Part shown: positions 7,442 to 14,887 of the stretch, piece by piece
Layout: the number at the start of each line of letters is the position of its first letter
Position numbering within the stretch: the first letter of the stretch is position 1
NCBI GenBank assembly: GCA_910589265.1
Contig: CAJUTQ010000014.1
Coordinates: 1-21,295 of the forward strand
DNA from: an uncultured Lachnospiraceae bacterium
Lineage (GTDB): Bacteria; Bacillota; Clostridia; Lachnospirales; Lachnospiraceae
Length of the DNA stretch: 21,295 bases
Direction: 5' to 3'
Notes under the pieces: model-generated
Told to the model about the DNA's origin: nothing
Database searches by the model: none
The model's input: the letters and a program-made list of their open reading frames with translations, nothing else
Translations under genes and position numbers: made by a program

Positions 7442-7585
7442 TTATTTTATCTTTTCACAGCTTTGGTTTCCCACTGTGCAGGATGTTTTGCATGCTGATT
7501 GACAAGATGTCTGACACTCTCCACATCCTCCTGTTTTCATTGATTTCTTCAGATCTCTTGTGTGCAATGTTTTAATGTGCTTCAT
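7442..7585 (-). CDS. scfA: SCIFF family ranthipeptide precursor (six cysteines in forty-five)
   Basis: A 47-residue ribosomal peptide, the substrate of the radical SAM maturase encoded next to it. It starts MKHIKTLHTRDLKKSMKTGG and continues with a core holding exactly six cysteines at 21, 24, 28, 32, 36 and 43 (CGECQTSCQSACKTSC then TVGNQSC). This is the diagnostic SCIFF pattern. C32 and T37 fall on the positions reported to be thioether-linked in the Clostridium thermocellum homologue CteA. I chose ATG 7585, seven bases after AGGAGG; ATG 7591 is only one base from it. The gene has its own extended -10 promoter and is separated from scfB by a hairpin. The final role of SCIFF peptides is not settled. 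Confidence 0.95.
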   Translation of the reverse strand: MKHIKTLHTRDLKKSMKTGGCGECQTSCQSACKTSCTVGNQSCEKIK

Positions 7586-7618
7586 ACTCATTCCTCCTGT
7601 CTTTCTAAAACTTTTTGT

Positions 7619-7647
7619 ATTATATCATAGAATGTCCCTAAGGAAAA
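7619..7647 (-). promoter_or_regulatory. Extended -10 promoter of scfA
   Basis: A perfect TATAAT (7624-7619) preceded by TGA forms an extended -10 element about 33 bases upstream of the scfA start. The -35 position (7647-7642, TTTTCC) is weak, as is common with extended -10 promoters. It places scfA at the start of its own transcript rather than only downstream of the membrane-protein gene. Confidence 0.65.
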
Positions 7648-7739
7648 GTATTTTTTCATCCATATATCGTATATCCACTCTGATATAAATATGTAGACAA
7701 ACATACATATCTTTAAAGAGAAAGGATTCTCATTTCTCC

Positions 7740-8114
7740 TTAGCTTACCATTCCTCCAAGCATTCCACTTCCAATACAAAGTACAAGGGTACTTACAAAA
7801 TCTTTCATTTCATCTCCAAACCCTCTGTTTACTGCAAAAGAAATTCCTAATAAAATTAAAAAATAGCTGGCTCCAACACATAGACCCCATAAAAATTTTT
7901 TTGATTTTAGTTTTTTTCCACTGTAATATCCTGCTAAAAATGCAGCCAGCACGTAAATGACAATAATTCCAAAAGAAACGACTCCTTCTCCTAAATGAAA
8001 TTTATATAACAAAAATGCTAACAGCATTAAAAGCAGTCCTGTTACAAAGTAAGATATTACAAGACTTTTTAGCAAAACCATTCCCTTTCCTTGTAACTTT
8101 GCTATTTGTTCCAT
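7740..8114 (-). CDS. Small four-helix membrane protein, TIGR04086-like
   Basis: A 124-residue integral membrane protein with four predicted helices at about 15-37, 45-64, 73-93 and 105-122, a basic loop GKKLKSKK between the second and third, and a Gly-rich end (GSGMLGGM). Size, topology and position beside the SCIFF/SecDF cluster fit the TIGR04086 (DUF3792-like) family of Firmicutes. That assignment is from memory of the family and is not proven here. A GGGGGAGAGAG stretch directly before ATG 8114 serves as ribosome binding site. It lies 155 bases upstream of scfA on the same strand. No function is established; a helper role for the scf-secDF unit is a guess from position. Confidence 0.75.
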   Translation of the reverse strand: MEQIAKLQGKGMVLLKSLVISYFVTGLLLMLLAFLLYKFHLGEGVVSFGIIVIYVLAAFLAGYYSGKKLKSKKFLWGLCVGASYFLILLGISFAVNRGFGDEMKDFVSTLVLCIGSGMLGGMVS

Positions 8115-8202
8115 CTCTCTCCCCCCTCTTTTTGCTCTTGATGACTCCTGTCATTCCTTTGTAAAATGTATATGAAATATTTACCGAAAATATTCAGTAA
8201 AC

Positions 8203-8232
8203 TTGACAATACCCATGTGTATATTGTATATT
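8203..8232 (+). promoter_or_regulatory. Promoter of the CNNM/CorC-ProX fusion gene
   Basis: A perfect -35 box TTGACA (8203-8208), an 18-base spacer and TATATT (8227-8232) lie about 40 bases upstream of the TTG start. A TTTAC/GTAAA inverted pair just before the -35 box could be an operator but is not distinctive. Confidence 0.65.
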
Positions 8233-8271
8233 TCTAACAATGAATATTAAGAAAAAGGGAGTTGATTTTTT

Positions 8272-10068
8272 TTGGATACCAACAGTGTCATGGAACTTGT
8301 AGGTATTATTGTTCTTTTACTTTTATCTGGCTTTTTCTCTTCTGCGGAAACTGCCCTGACTACGGTAAATACCATTCGAATGAAAGCCTTAGCTGACGAA
8401 GGGAATAAACAGGCGAAAGCTATTTTGCATGTAAAAAATAATTCTAGCAAAATGTTAAGTACCATTTTAATTGGAAACAACTTTGTCAATATGTTCATAT
8501 CCGCCTTGACGACTACTATTACCATTCGTATTTGGGGAAATCAGGCTGTGGGGATTGCCACTGGTATTCTGACCTTTCTTGTACTTCTTTTTGGAGAAAT
8601 TACGCCAAAACATTTGGCAACTATCTATGCAGAACCCATATCTTTTTTCTATATATATATAATACAAGGGTTGATGAAACTGCTCACCCCTCTGGTGGTA
8701 GTTGTTGACTTTATTTCAAAAGGTATTCTTAAACTTTTCCATGTGGACACATCTAAAAAAACAGTTATGACAGAAAACGAGCTGCGCACTATTGTTGACA
8801 CAAGCCATGAAGATGGGGTCATTGAAAAGGAAGAACGCCAGATCATCCACAACTTGTTTGACTTTGGAGACGCCTATGCAAAAGATATTATGGTGCCTCG
8901 TATTGATATGTCCTGTGTGGATATTGCAAGTACTTATGAAGAGCTCATTGCTGTTTATAAGCAGGACAAGTATACTCGTATTCCTATTTATGAGGAAGAT
9001 ACGAACAACGTTGTAGGAATTGTCAATGTAAAAGATCTCCTTCTCATAGAACATGGGGACAGCTTTCGCATCCAAGATGTTATGCGCCCTGCCTATTATA
9101 CTTATGAGTATAAACATACTTCTGAACTATTAATTCTTATGAAAAACCAGTCCATTAATATGGCTATTGTCCTGGATGAGTATGGAGCCACCTCAGGGCT
9201 TATTACATTGGAAGATTTACTGGAAGAAATTGTAGGAGAAATTCGAGATGAATATGATGAGGAAGAGGAGGAACTCTTGCAGGAGGTTGCTGTAAATGAA
9301 TATTCTGTGGAAGGTTCCATGAAACTAGATGATATTAATGATATACTAGATTTGGATTTAGATTCTAAAGATTATGATTCTATAGGAGGATTAATTATTG
9401 AATTAATCGATCGGATACCCGAAGTAGGTGAATCTGTAACAACCTCCAACGGAATTACACTTGTTGTGGAAGCTAAAGATAAAAACCGCATTGACAGGGT
9501 ACATATGTATCTTCCCCAAACGGTTCAAACTTCTCATGTTCTATACGAGGGAAGGCCTACCGATCAAACGGATCGCACTGAGACAGAAATCCAATGCTAC
9601 GACTTTCTAGAGCAGCTGCATATCCCCTTCTTTCGAGTGGATCATGAGCCTATGGCTACTATAGAAGACAGCCATTCTATCGATGATATCCTCCAGACAA
9701 AAATGTGTAAAAACTTATTTCTATGTAATGCTAAGAAAAATCAATTTTATCTTCTGTTAATGCCTGGGGATAAACGATTTAAAACAAAAGATTTGTCCAG
9801 CCAGCTGAACATCTCCAGACTTTCCTTTGCCGATGAAACCTATATGAAGGAATATTTAAAATTGACTGCTGGGTCTGTGAGCATTTTAGGGCTTATGCAC
9901 GATGAGGAAAATAAAGTTCGTCTATTAATTGATAAAGATGTTCTAAAAGATGAATATATTGCCTGTCATCCTTGCAACAATACAACAAGCCTGAAAATTA
10001 AAACAAAGGACGTATTGGAAAAAGTGCTCCCTGCCATGGACCATGAAGCTACTCTTGTCACCTTATAA
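8272..10068 (+). CDS. CNNM/CorC-type transporter fused to a ProX/YbaK-type tRNA-editing domain
   Basis: A 598-residue two-part protein. Residues 1-160 form a DUF21/CNNM membrane domain (SGFFSSAETALTTVN at 19-33, LFGEITPKHLA at 106-116). Residues 205-325 hold paired CBS domains (IMVPRIDM, MAIVLDEYGATSGLITLEDL). Residues 337-415 form the CorC/HlyC C-terminal domain. Such proteins are linked to Mg2+ or other cation efflux. After a short linker, residues 436-595 match the ProX family of free-standing prolyl-tRNA editing deacylases: IPFFRVDHEPMAT (451-463), CKNLFL (479-484), LLLMPGDKR (494-502), ISRLSFA and CHPCNNTTSL (565-574). The frame is continuous, so the fusion is real in this sequence. The TTG start has AAGGGAG ten bases upstream. 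It has its own promoter and terminator. Whether the C-terminal domain edits mischarged tRNA or only senses a ligand cannot be told. Confidence 0.9.
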   Translation: MDTNSVMELVGIIVLLLLSGFFSSAETALTTVNTIRMKALADEGNKQAKAILHVKNNSSKMLSTILIGNNFVNMFISALTTTITIRIWGNQAVGIATGILTFLVLLFGEITPKHLATIYAEPISFFYIYIIQGLMKLLTPLVVVVDFISKGILKLFHVDTSKKTVMTENELRTIVDTSHEDGVIEKEERQIIHNLFDFGDAYAKDIMVPRIDMSCVDIASTYEELIAVYKQDKYTRIPIYEEDTNNVVGIVNVKDLLLIEHGDSFRIQDVMRPAYYTYEYKHTSELLILMKNQSINMAIVLDEYGATSGLITLEDLLEEIVGEIRDEYDEEEEELLQEVAVNEYSVEGSMKLDDINDILDLDLDSKDYDSIGGLIIELIDRIPEVGESVTTSNGITLVVEAKDKNRIDRVHMYLPQTVQTSHVLYEGRPTDQTDRTETEIQCYDFLEQLHIPFFRVDHEPMATIEDSHSIDDILQTKMCKNLFLCNAKKNQFYLLLMPGDKRFKTKDLSSQLNISRLSFADETYMKEYLKLTAGSVSILGLMHDEENKVRLLIDKDVLKDEYIACHPCNNTTSLKIKTKDVLEKVLPAMDHEATLVTL

Positions 10069-10092
10069 ATCTTAAAATTCTCTTTCTTATAA

Positions 10093-10158
10093 GACACTCT
10101 CCTTAGGACATTACTCCTCTTAAATTTCCTTTCTATCCTAGGGAGAGCGTCCATTTTT
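10093..10158 (+). terminator. Long stem-loop terminator after the fusion gene
   Basis: A 16-bp stem (GACACTCTCCTTAGGA with TCCTAGGGAGAGCGTC, one mismatch and one G-U pair) with a 27-base loop is followed by CATTTTTTAC. It ends four bases before the stop codon of the convergent amidase gene, so it separates the two transcripts. The loop is large for an intrinsic terminator but the U run is good. Confidence 0.65.
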
Positions 10159-10161
10159 TAC

Positions 10162-10707
10162 TTATTCATATCCCTCTTCATATAATGTCATTAAAATTCC
10201 ATCAGCAATTCCTCTTGCTATCTCGTCAATGTTATTGTCAAAAATCTCATTATCTTTAGGGTTATTGATAAAGCCTACTTCTACAAGGACACTAGGCATC
10301 TTGGTCCTCTTTAGTACTACTAAGTTTGGCCTCTCCTTTACTCCTATATTTCGAAATCCCACCTGCTCTAACTGGGCATTGATATTTCTTGCCATTTCTC
10401 CTTGTATACCATAATCTGCAAAGACCAATGTCTCCACTCCGTTATATTGAGCTGGCACCTCACTGGAATTTCGATGAATGGACACAAAAAAATCTGCATT
10501 GGCTTCGTTAGCATCTTGCGCCTTTTTATAGGGCATTTCATAAATATCTGTCACCCTTGTATACTCCACGTCCAATCCTGCCGTTTCCAATAATTCACCA
10601 ACTTTTAATGCCAATTGTAAAACGTCGTCCTTTTCCATCCTTCCTTCCTCAACAGCTCCTGGATCACTTCCCCCATGTCCTGGGTCAATATATATTTTTC
10701 TAGCCAT
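10162..10707 (-). CDS. N-acetylmuramoyl-L-alanine amidase (Amidase_3 family)
   Basis: A zinc hydrolase that cleaves the bond between N-acetylmuramic acid and L-Ala in peptidoglycan. The 181 residues are one Amidase_3 catalytic domain. Zinc ligands are H11 in IDPGHGG, E25 and H78 in SIHRNSS; the catalytic glutamate is E143 in LVEVGF. There is no signal peptide, membrane anchor or cell-wall-binding repeat, so export must occur another way, or it acts like an endolysin or during sporulation. The compact form and the SIHRNSS variant resemble phage-like amidases as much as CwlD. The start has AGAGGAG six bases upstream and a TATAAT at 10730-10725. It is a single gene. Confidence 0.92.
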   Translation of the reverse strand: MARKIYIDPGHGGSDPGAVEEGRMEKDDVLQLALKVGELLETAGLDVEYTRVTDIYEMPYKKAQDANEANADFFVSIHRNSSEVPAQYNGVETLVFADYGIQGEMARNINAQLEQVGFRNIGVKERPNLVVLKRTKMPSVLVEVGFINNPKDNEIFDNNIDEIARGIADGILMTLYEEGYE

Positions 10708-11194
10708 TATAATCTCCTCTATACATTATATCTTTCTTTTAATGTATGTGGAAATTTGGATTTTGTTGTTTATCATTTGTTGAGGTAAAATAATATAATT
10801 CTTTACATCAATTCCTATATATCTAAGATAGAAAGCACTTTCTATTGTTATCCTATTATCCTGATACCCTCATGGACAAAGGGACACATAATATTATAAA
10901 AAGGATAAGGATAACAAATGAAACAACTTTTTTACTAGAAGATACTTTGAATTTCATGAATGGAAAGAGCAGGCATATTTTCTACGTACCTATTCTCTCC
11001 TGGGGCTTTCACTGGGAGCCACCAGGAGTTATCACTGTATCTATAAAACCTTACATTGTTTTGTTTATGAAAAAACCCAGCCAATCATCTGAATACCCTT
11101 TTCCATTCTCTTTCGTCTGTCCTTGTTATTTATACAGGCGCATTTTGTATGCTTAAAAACTTTTATCAAGGTTTTTCTCCCCACCTGTCCCTCT
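10708..11194. other. Intergenic stretch between the amidase and galT, with a possible relic
   Basis: There is no intact gene in this 487-base gap. On the minus strand, 10935-11125 translates to a protein-like fragment if one base is shifted within the six-T run near 11070. It reads GYSDDWLGFF, then in the next frame RFYRYSDNSWWLPVKAP and ENMPALSIHEIQSIF to TAG at 10935. This looks like the end of a decayed gene. The plus-strand frame at 10845-11156 has no ribosome binding site and a composition like antisense of this relic. Confidence 0.35.
10725..10730 (-). promoter_or_regulatory. -10 box of the amidase gene
   Basis: A perfect TATAAT lies 17 bases upstream of the amidase start, so the leader would be very short. 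The -35 region at 17-base spacing has only a weak match. Confidence 0.4.
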
Positions 11195-12694
11195 CTATTG
11201 CCTTAAAGAATAGATAAATTTTTCAAAATGATTTCTTCCCTCCTCTGTACATTTATAAACACCTGCATCTTCCAAAACTTTTTGGAAAACAAGACCTATT
11301 TCTTCTTTTAAAATATGTCCAACATTGTCTTTGTCAAAGGTCTCATACTTTTCTTTTAATTCCTTCACCCAGTCTTTGTGCTTTTCTAACTGGGCATAAG
11401 AGGTTATGTCCTTTCCTTCTGTTAGGCATTGTTCTAATAGTTCCATTTCCTCTTTGAGTCTAGATGGAAGAATAGCTAAACCCATGACCTCAATTAAACC
11501 AATATTTTCTTTTTTTATATGATGATATTCTTTATGGGGATGATAATATCCAAGGGGATGTTCCTCTGTTGTAATATTATTGCGCAATGCCAAATCCAAC
11601 TCAAACATCTCTCCCCTCTTCCTTGCTATAGGAGTAATCGTATTATGAGGTTCTCCATCTGTATACCCATATATAAATGCTTCTTCGTCTGTATAATTTC
11701 TCCATTTTGATAAAATAAAATCTCCCAGTTCTATAAGCCTCTCTGCTTCTTTACATCTTATGCGAATAACAGACAAAGGCCAATGTACAATTCCTACTTC
11801 CACATCTTCAAATCCTGCAATCTTGTATGTTTTCTCCATGGGCGCCTTGGCCATAGGAAATTCATAATTGCCTCCTTGGAAGTGATCATGGCTTAATATG
11901 GAACCTCCTACAATAGGGAGATCTGCATTAGAACCTAAATAATAATGAGGAAATAAGGTGATAAAGTCAAAAAGCTTTCGAAAAGTCTCTTTCTCGATCT
12001 TCATAGGGACATGCTCTCCACAAAATACAATACAGTGTTCATTGTAGTAAACATAGGGAGAGTACTGAAATCCCCAGTCACTGTTATTTATTTTCACTGG
12101 GATAATTCTGTGGTTTTGTCTTGCAGGATGATTGATCCTTCCTGCATATCCTACATTTTCCATGCAGAGGAGGCACTTAGGGTATCCCTTTTGTTTTGCA
12201 TTTTTTGCCGCTGCAATCGCTTTTGGATCCTTTTCTGGTTTTGACAAATTAATAGTCATATCCAGTTCCCCATAAGGAGTCTTTGTTTTCCACTTTATAT
12301 CTTTTTTTATACGATACCTGCGTATATAATCAGAATCCTGGCTCAGTTTATAGAAATAATCTGTCGCCTCTTTTGGAGAGGAGGCATATAATTCATAAAA
12401 CTTACGTATTACCTCTGAAGGCCTTGGTACAAGGCAGTTCATCAGCTTTGTGTCCAACAAATCTCTGGACACAATATCCTTTTCCTTTTCTATCCCTCTT
12501 TCATAAGCAATGTCCAACAAATGTTTTAGAGTGTCTTCTAAATCTATTTCTCCCTCTTCCACCTGTACATCTTCATATTCGTCCTCCTGGAATATATCCA
12601 AAAGCAGATTGGTCGTATACATTCGTTCCCATTCATTGATCAATCCCTTTTGTAATCCATAAGTAACTAATTTTTTTATATATTTATATAACAT
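11195..12694 (-). CDS. galT: UDP-glucose--hexose-1-phosphate uridylyltransferase, class II
   Basis: Second enzyme of the Leloir pathway, exchanging UMP between UDP-glucose and galactose-1-phosphate in the cytoplasm. The product of about 499 residues has the length of the Firmicutes class II GalT, much longer than the roughly 350-residue E. coli type. It starts MLYKYIKKLVTYGLQ, the usual class II beginning. It has CLLCMENVGYAGRINHPARQ and the catalytic-type block SHDHFQGG, with the histidines at about 269 and 271. I chose ATG 12694, nine bases after GGGAG; an in-frame ATG at 12730 is too close to its AAGGA. It directly follows galK and is co-transcribed with it. Confidence 0.95.
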   Translation of the reverse strand: MLYKYIKKLVTYGLQKGLINEWERMYTTNLLLDIFQEDEYEDVQVEEGEIDLEDTLKHLLDIAYERGIEKEKDIVSRDLLDTKLMNCLVPRPSEVIRKFYELYASSPKEATDYFYKLSQDSDYIRRYRIKKDIKWKTKTPYGELDMTINLSKPEKDPKAIAAAKNAKQKGYPKCLLCMENVGYAGRINHPARQNHRIIPVKINNSDWGFQYSPYVYYNEHCIVFCGEHVPMKIEKETFRKLFDFITLFPHYYLGSNADLPIVGGSILSHDHFQGGNYEFPMAKAPMEKTYKIAGFEDVEVGIVHWPLSVIRIRCKEAERLIELGDFILSKWRNYTDEEAFIYGYTDGEPHNTITPIARKRGEMFELDLALRNNITTEEHPLGYYHPHKEYHHIKKENIGLIEVMGLAILPSRLKEEMELLEQCLTEGKDITSYAQLEKHKDWVKELKEKYETFDKDNVGHILKEEIGLVFQKVLEDAGVYKCTEEGRNHFEKFIYSLRQ

Positions 12695-12733
12695 TTCTTT
12701 TGACTCCCTTCCGTTCCTTATTTTATCCATTCC

Positions 12734-13915
12734 TTAGCTTTCTTTCTTTATCTTTTCTACAAAAGGTCCGTCTCCAATGTTCACAACATAAAAATCTGCC
12801 TTATATCCTATTTGTTCTTCATAGGCTTTTCCAACTTTTTGAATAAATTCGTCCACTGCTTCCTCTTTCACAATGCTTACAGTACATCCTCCAAAGCCTG
12901 CCCCTGTCATGCGGGAACCAATGACTCCCCCTACCTTCCATGCCTCTTCCACAAGAGTGTCCAACTCCACTCCTGTAACTTCATAATCATCTCGAAGGGA
13001 AATATGGGATTCGTTCATCAACTGTCCAAACAAAGAAATATCTCCCCTTTTTAGAGCCTCCACAGCCTTTATTGTTCTCTGGTTCTCATAGACAGCATGC
13101 TTTGCTCTTTTTTTACATGTTTCATCCTTGATTGCCGATTTATAAGATTCAAACTGTTCTTCTGTTAGATCCCCCAATGTTTCAATCCCCACTACTTGGC
13201 CTATCTCTTCCAAGGCCTTTTCACACTCTTCTCTTCGTTCATTATATTTGGAGTCTAATAAGCCTCTCTTTTTGTTGGTACATCCAATCACAAGCTTTGC
13301 CCCTTTTAATTCTAATGGAGCATATTCATAAGATAAATTACTTGTATCTAGGAAAATAGCATGATCTTTTTTCCCCATAGCAATGGAAAACTGATCCATA
13401 ATTCCACAATTCACCCCATTGAAATTGTTTTCTGAGTACTGCCCTATGAGTGCAATTTCTTTTAAAGATACAGACAGCCCAAACAAATCTTTTAATACAA
13501 ATCCTGTAAGTACTTCTACTGATGCGGAAGAAGAAAGTCCAGAACCATTTGGTATATTGCCAAACAATAACATATCCAATCCTTCCTCCATCTCATAGCC
13601 TTTCTCCAAAAAAGCCCAGATAACTCCCTTTGGATAATTGATCCATCCTTCTTCTTTCTTTGGCTTTAAGTCATCTAGAGAAGATTCCATAACCCCTCTC
13701 TCTTCAAAGTTCATAGAGTAAAAGCAAAGCTTTCTATCTTCTCTCTTCCTTGCCACTGCATAAGTTCCTATGGTCAAGGCGCAGGGAAATACATGTCCCC
13801 CATTATAGTCTGTGTGTTCCCCAATTAAATTTACTCGTCCAGGGGCAAAGTAAATTCCAATATCCCCCTTATCTCCAAACAATTGTTTAAATTTTTCCAC
13901 TGCCTTCTCTTTCAT
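12734..13915 (-). CDS. galK: Galactokinase
   Basis: Phosphorylates galactose at C1 with ATP, the entry step of the Leloir pathway. The 393-residue length is normal. The GHMP-kinase blocks are all present: the galactose signature GRVNLIGEHTDYNGG (26-40), the ATP-binding loop PNGSGLSSSAS (122-132), the catalytic aspartate in CGIMDQFS (D174), and the C-terminal SRMTGAGFGGCTVS. The start has AAGGAG eight bases upstream. It is the first gene of galK-galT and is divergent from an AraC-type regulator that starts 67-130 bases away. No galE or galactose transporter is in the window. Confidence 0.96.
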   Translation of the reverse strand: MKEKAVEKFKQLFGDKGDIGIYFAPGRVNLIGEHTDYNGGHVFPCALTIGTYAVARKREDRKLCFYSMNFEERGVMESSLDDLKPKKEEGWINYPKGVIWAFLEKGYEMEEGLDMLLFGNIPNGSGLSSSASVEVLTGFVLKDLFGLSVSLKEIALIGQYSENNFNGVNCGIMDQFSIAMGKKDHAIFLDTSNLSYEYAPLELKGAKLVIGCTNKKRGLLDSKYNERREECEKALEEIGQVVGIETLGDLTEEQFESYKSAIKDETCKKRAKHAVYENQRTIKAVEALKRGDISLFGQLMNESHISLRDDYEVTGVELDTLVEEAWKVGGVIGSRMTGAGFGGCTVSIVKEEAVDEFIQKVGKAYEEQIGYKADFYVVNIGDGPFVEKIKKES

Positions 13916-14045
13916 CCTTATGGCTCCTTTTCTTTTTCTTTCAGTTTACTTTTCTTTTCTTTAGAAAACAAGAAGGAAATGTTTGAAATCCATGGAAAAA
14001 TGTTGCATAATAAGGGAAAGATGGAACAAAAAGGGGGAAGGCTTT

Positions 14046-14885
14046 GTGCAGGATACATTTAAAAACAATTTTAAATCAGCAGAAAAGGAGCTTATGTCCT
14101 TATCAGTCTATAACGTAGGTTTTCAAAAATGTGAATCTCTCCATCAATGGGGTCCGGGAATGAGGGATCACTATTTAATACATTATGTGTTATCTGGAAA
14201 AGGTTATTATCAAACAGAAGGAAAAATTTTTCCTTTATATCCAGGAGACGTCTTTCTCGTTTATCCTTATGTGGAAGTTACGTATTATGCAGATAAAAAG
14301 GAACCATGGGAATATTATTGGGCTGGCTTTGCTGGCACCGACGCAACAACCATATTAAATGCCACTGATTTCTCCAGAAAATCCCCTATTATTCGCTCCC
14401 ATCCCCAAGGGGCCATCATTCAAAAACAGCTCTTCCATATTTATGAGGCCAGGGGAAACGCCTTTTCCCATAGGATAGAAATGACAGGACGCCTCTATAC
14501 AGCTTTGGCGTTGTTTGTAAAAAGTTCTGGAAAAAAAGAGGACAAAAATCCTTCCTATATAACCTATGTAAAAAAGGGAGTAGACTATGTTTATGCCAAT
14601 TATTCTTATAACATTTCTGTGGAAGATATTGCCCGCTACGTAGGAATCAGCAGAAGTCATTTATTTCGGGTATTCCGCCAGTATACAGGCATGTCACCCA
14701 AGGAATTCCTCTCCCAATATCGAATAAAGCAAGCATGTCACCTATTAAAGGAGTCTCCTTTGTCCGTAGCTGCTGTTGCCAACTCCGTTGGCTTTGAAGA
14801 TAGCTTATATTTTTCAAAAGCTTTCCATAAAAGAAAAGGCATCACTCCTTCTGAGTATGCCCATTCTTCCTCTCTCCCCAGTTAG
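14046..14885 (+). CDS. AraC-family transcriptional regulator, probably of galKT
   Basis: A 279-residue DNA-binding regulator. The N-terminal half is a cupin-type sensor domain (RDHYLIHYVLSGKGYYQTEG, then PLYPGDVFLVYPYVEVTYY), common in sugar-responsive members. The last 100 or so residues carry the double helix-turn-helix: ISVEDIARYVGISRSHLFRV for the first and SVAAVANSVGFEDSLYFSKA for the second, ending in GITPSEY. I chose GTG 14046 because AGGGGG lies eight bases upstream and family members begin about here; TTG 13983 and ATG 13992 are in frame but lack good ribosome binding sites. Divergence from galK suggests it controls galKT in response to a galactoside. The ligand is not shown. Confidence 0.9.
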   Translation: MQDTFKNNFKSAEKELMSLSVYNVGFQKCESLHQWGPGMRDHYLIHYVLSGKGYYQTEGKIFPLYPGDVFLVYPYVEVTYYADKKEPWEYYWAGFAGTDATTILNATDFSRKSPIIRSHPQGAIIQKQLFHIYEARGNAFSHRIEMTGRLYTALALFVKSSGKKEDKNPSYITYVKKGVDYVYANYSYNISVEDIARYVGISRSHLFRVFRQYTGMSPKEFLSQYRIKQACHLLKESPLSVAAVANSVGFEDSLYFSKAFHKRKGITPSEYAHSSSLPS

Positions 14886-14887
14886 CC

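Noticed and set aside
7588..7779. Minus-strand open frame of 63 codons overlapping the end of the TIGR04086-like gene
   Set aside because: It runs through the scfA promoter and ribosome binding site, has no start signal of its own, and is explained by the genes on either side.
8716..9117. Minus-strand open frame of 133 codons
   Set aside because: Antisense to the CBS part of the CNNM/CorC fusion gene, with no independent support.
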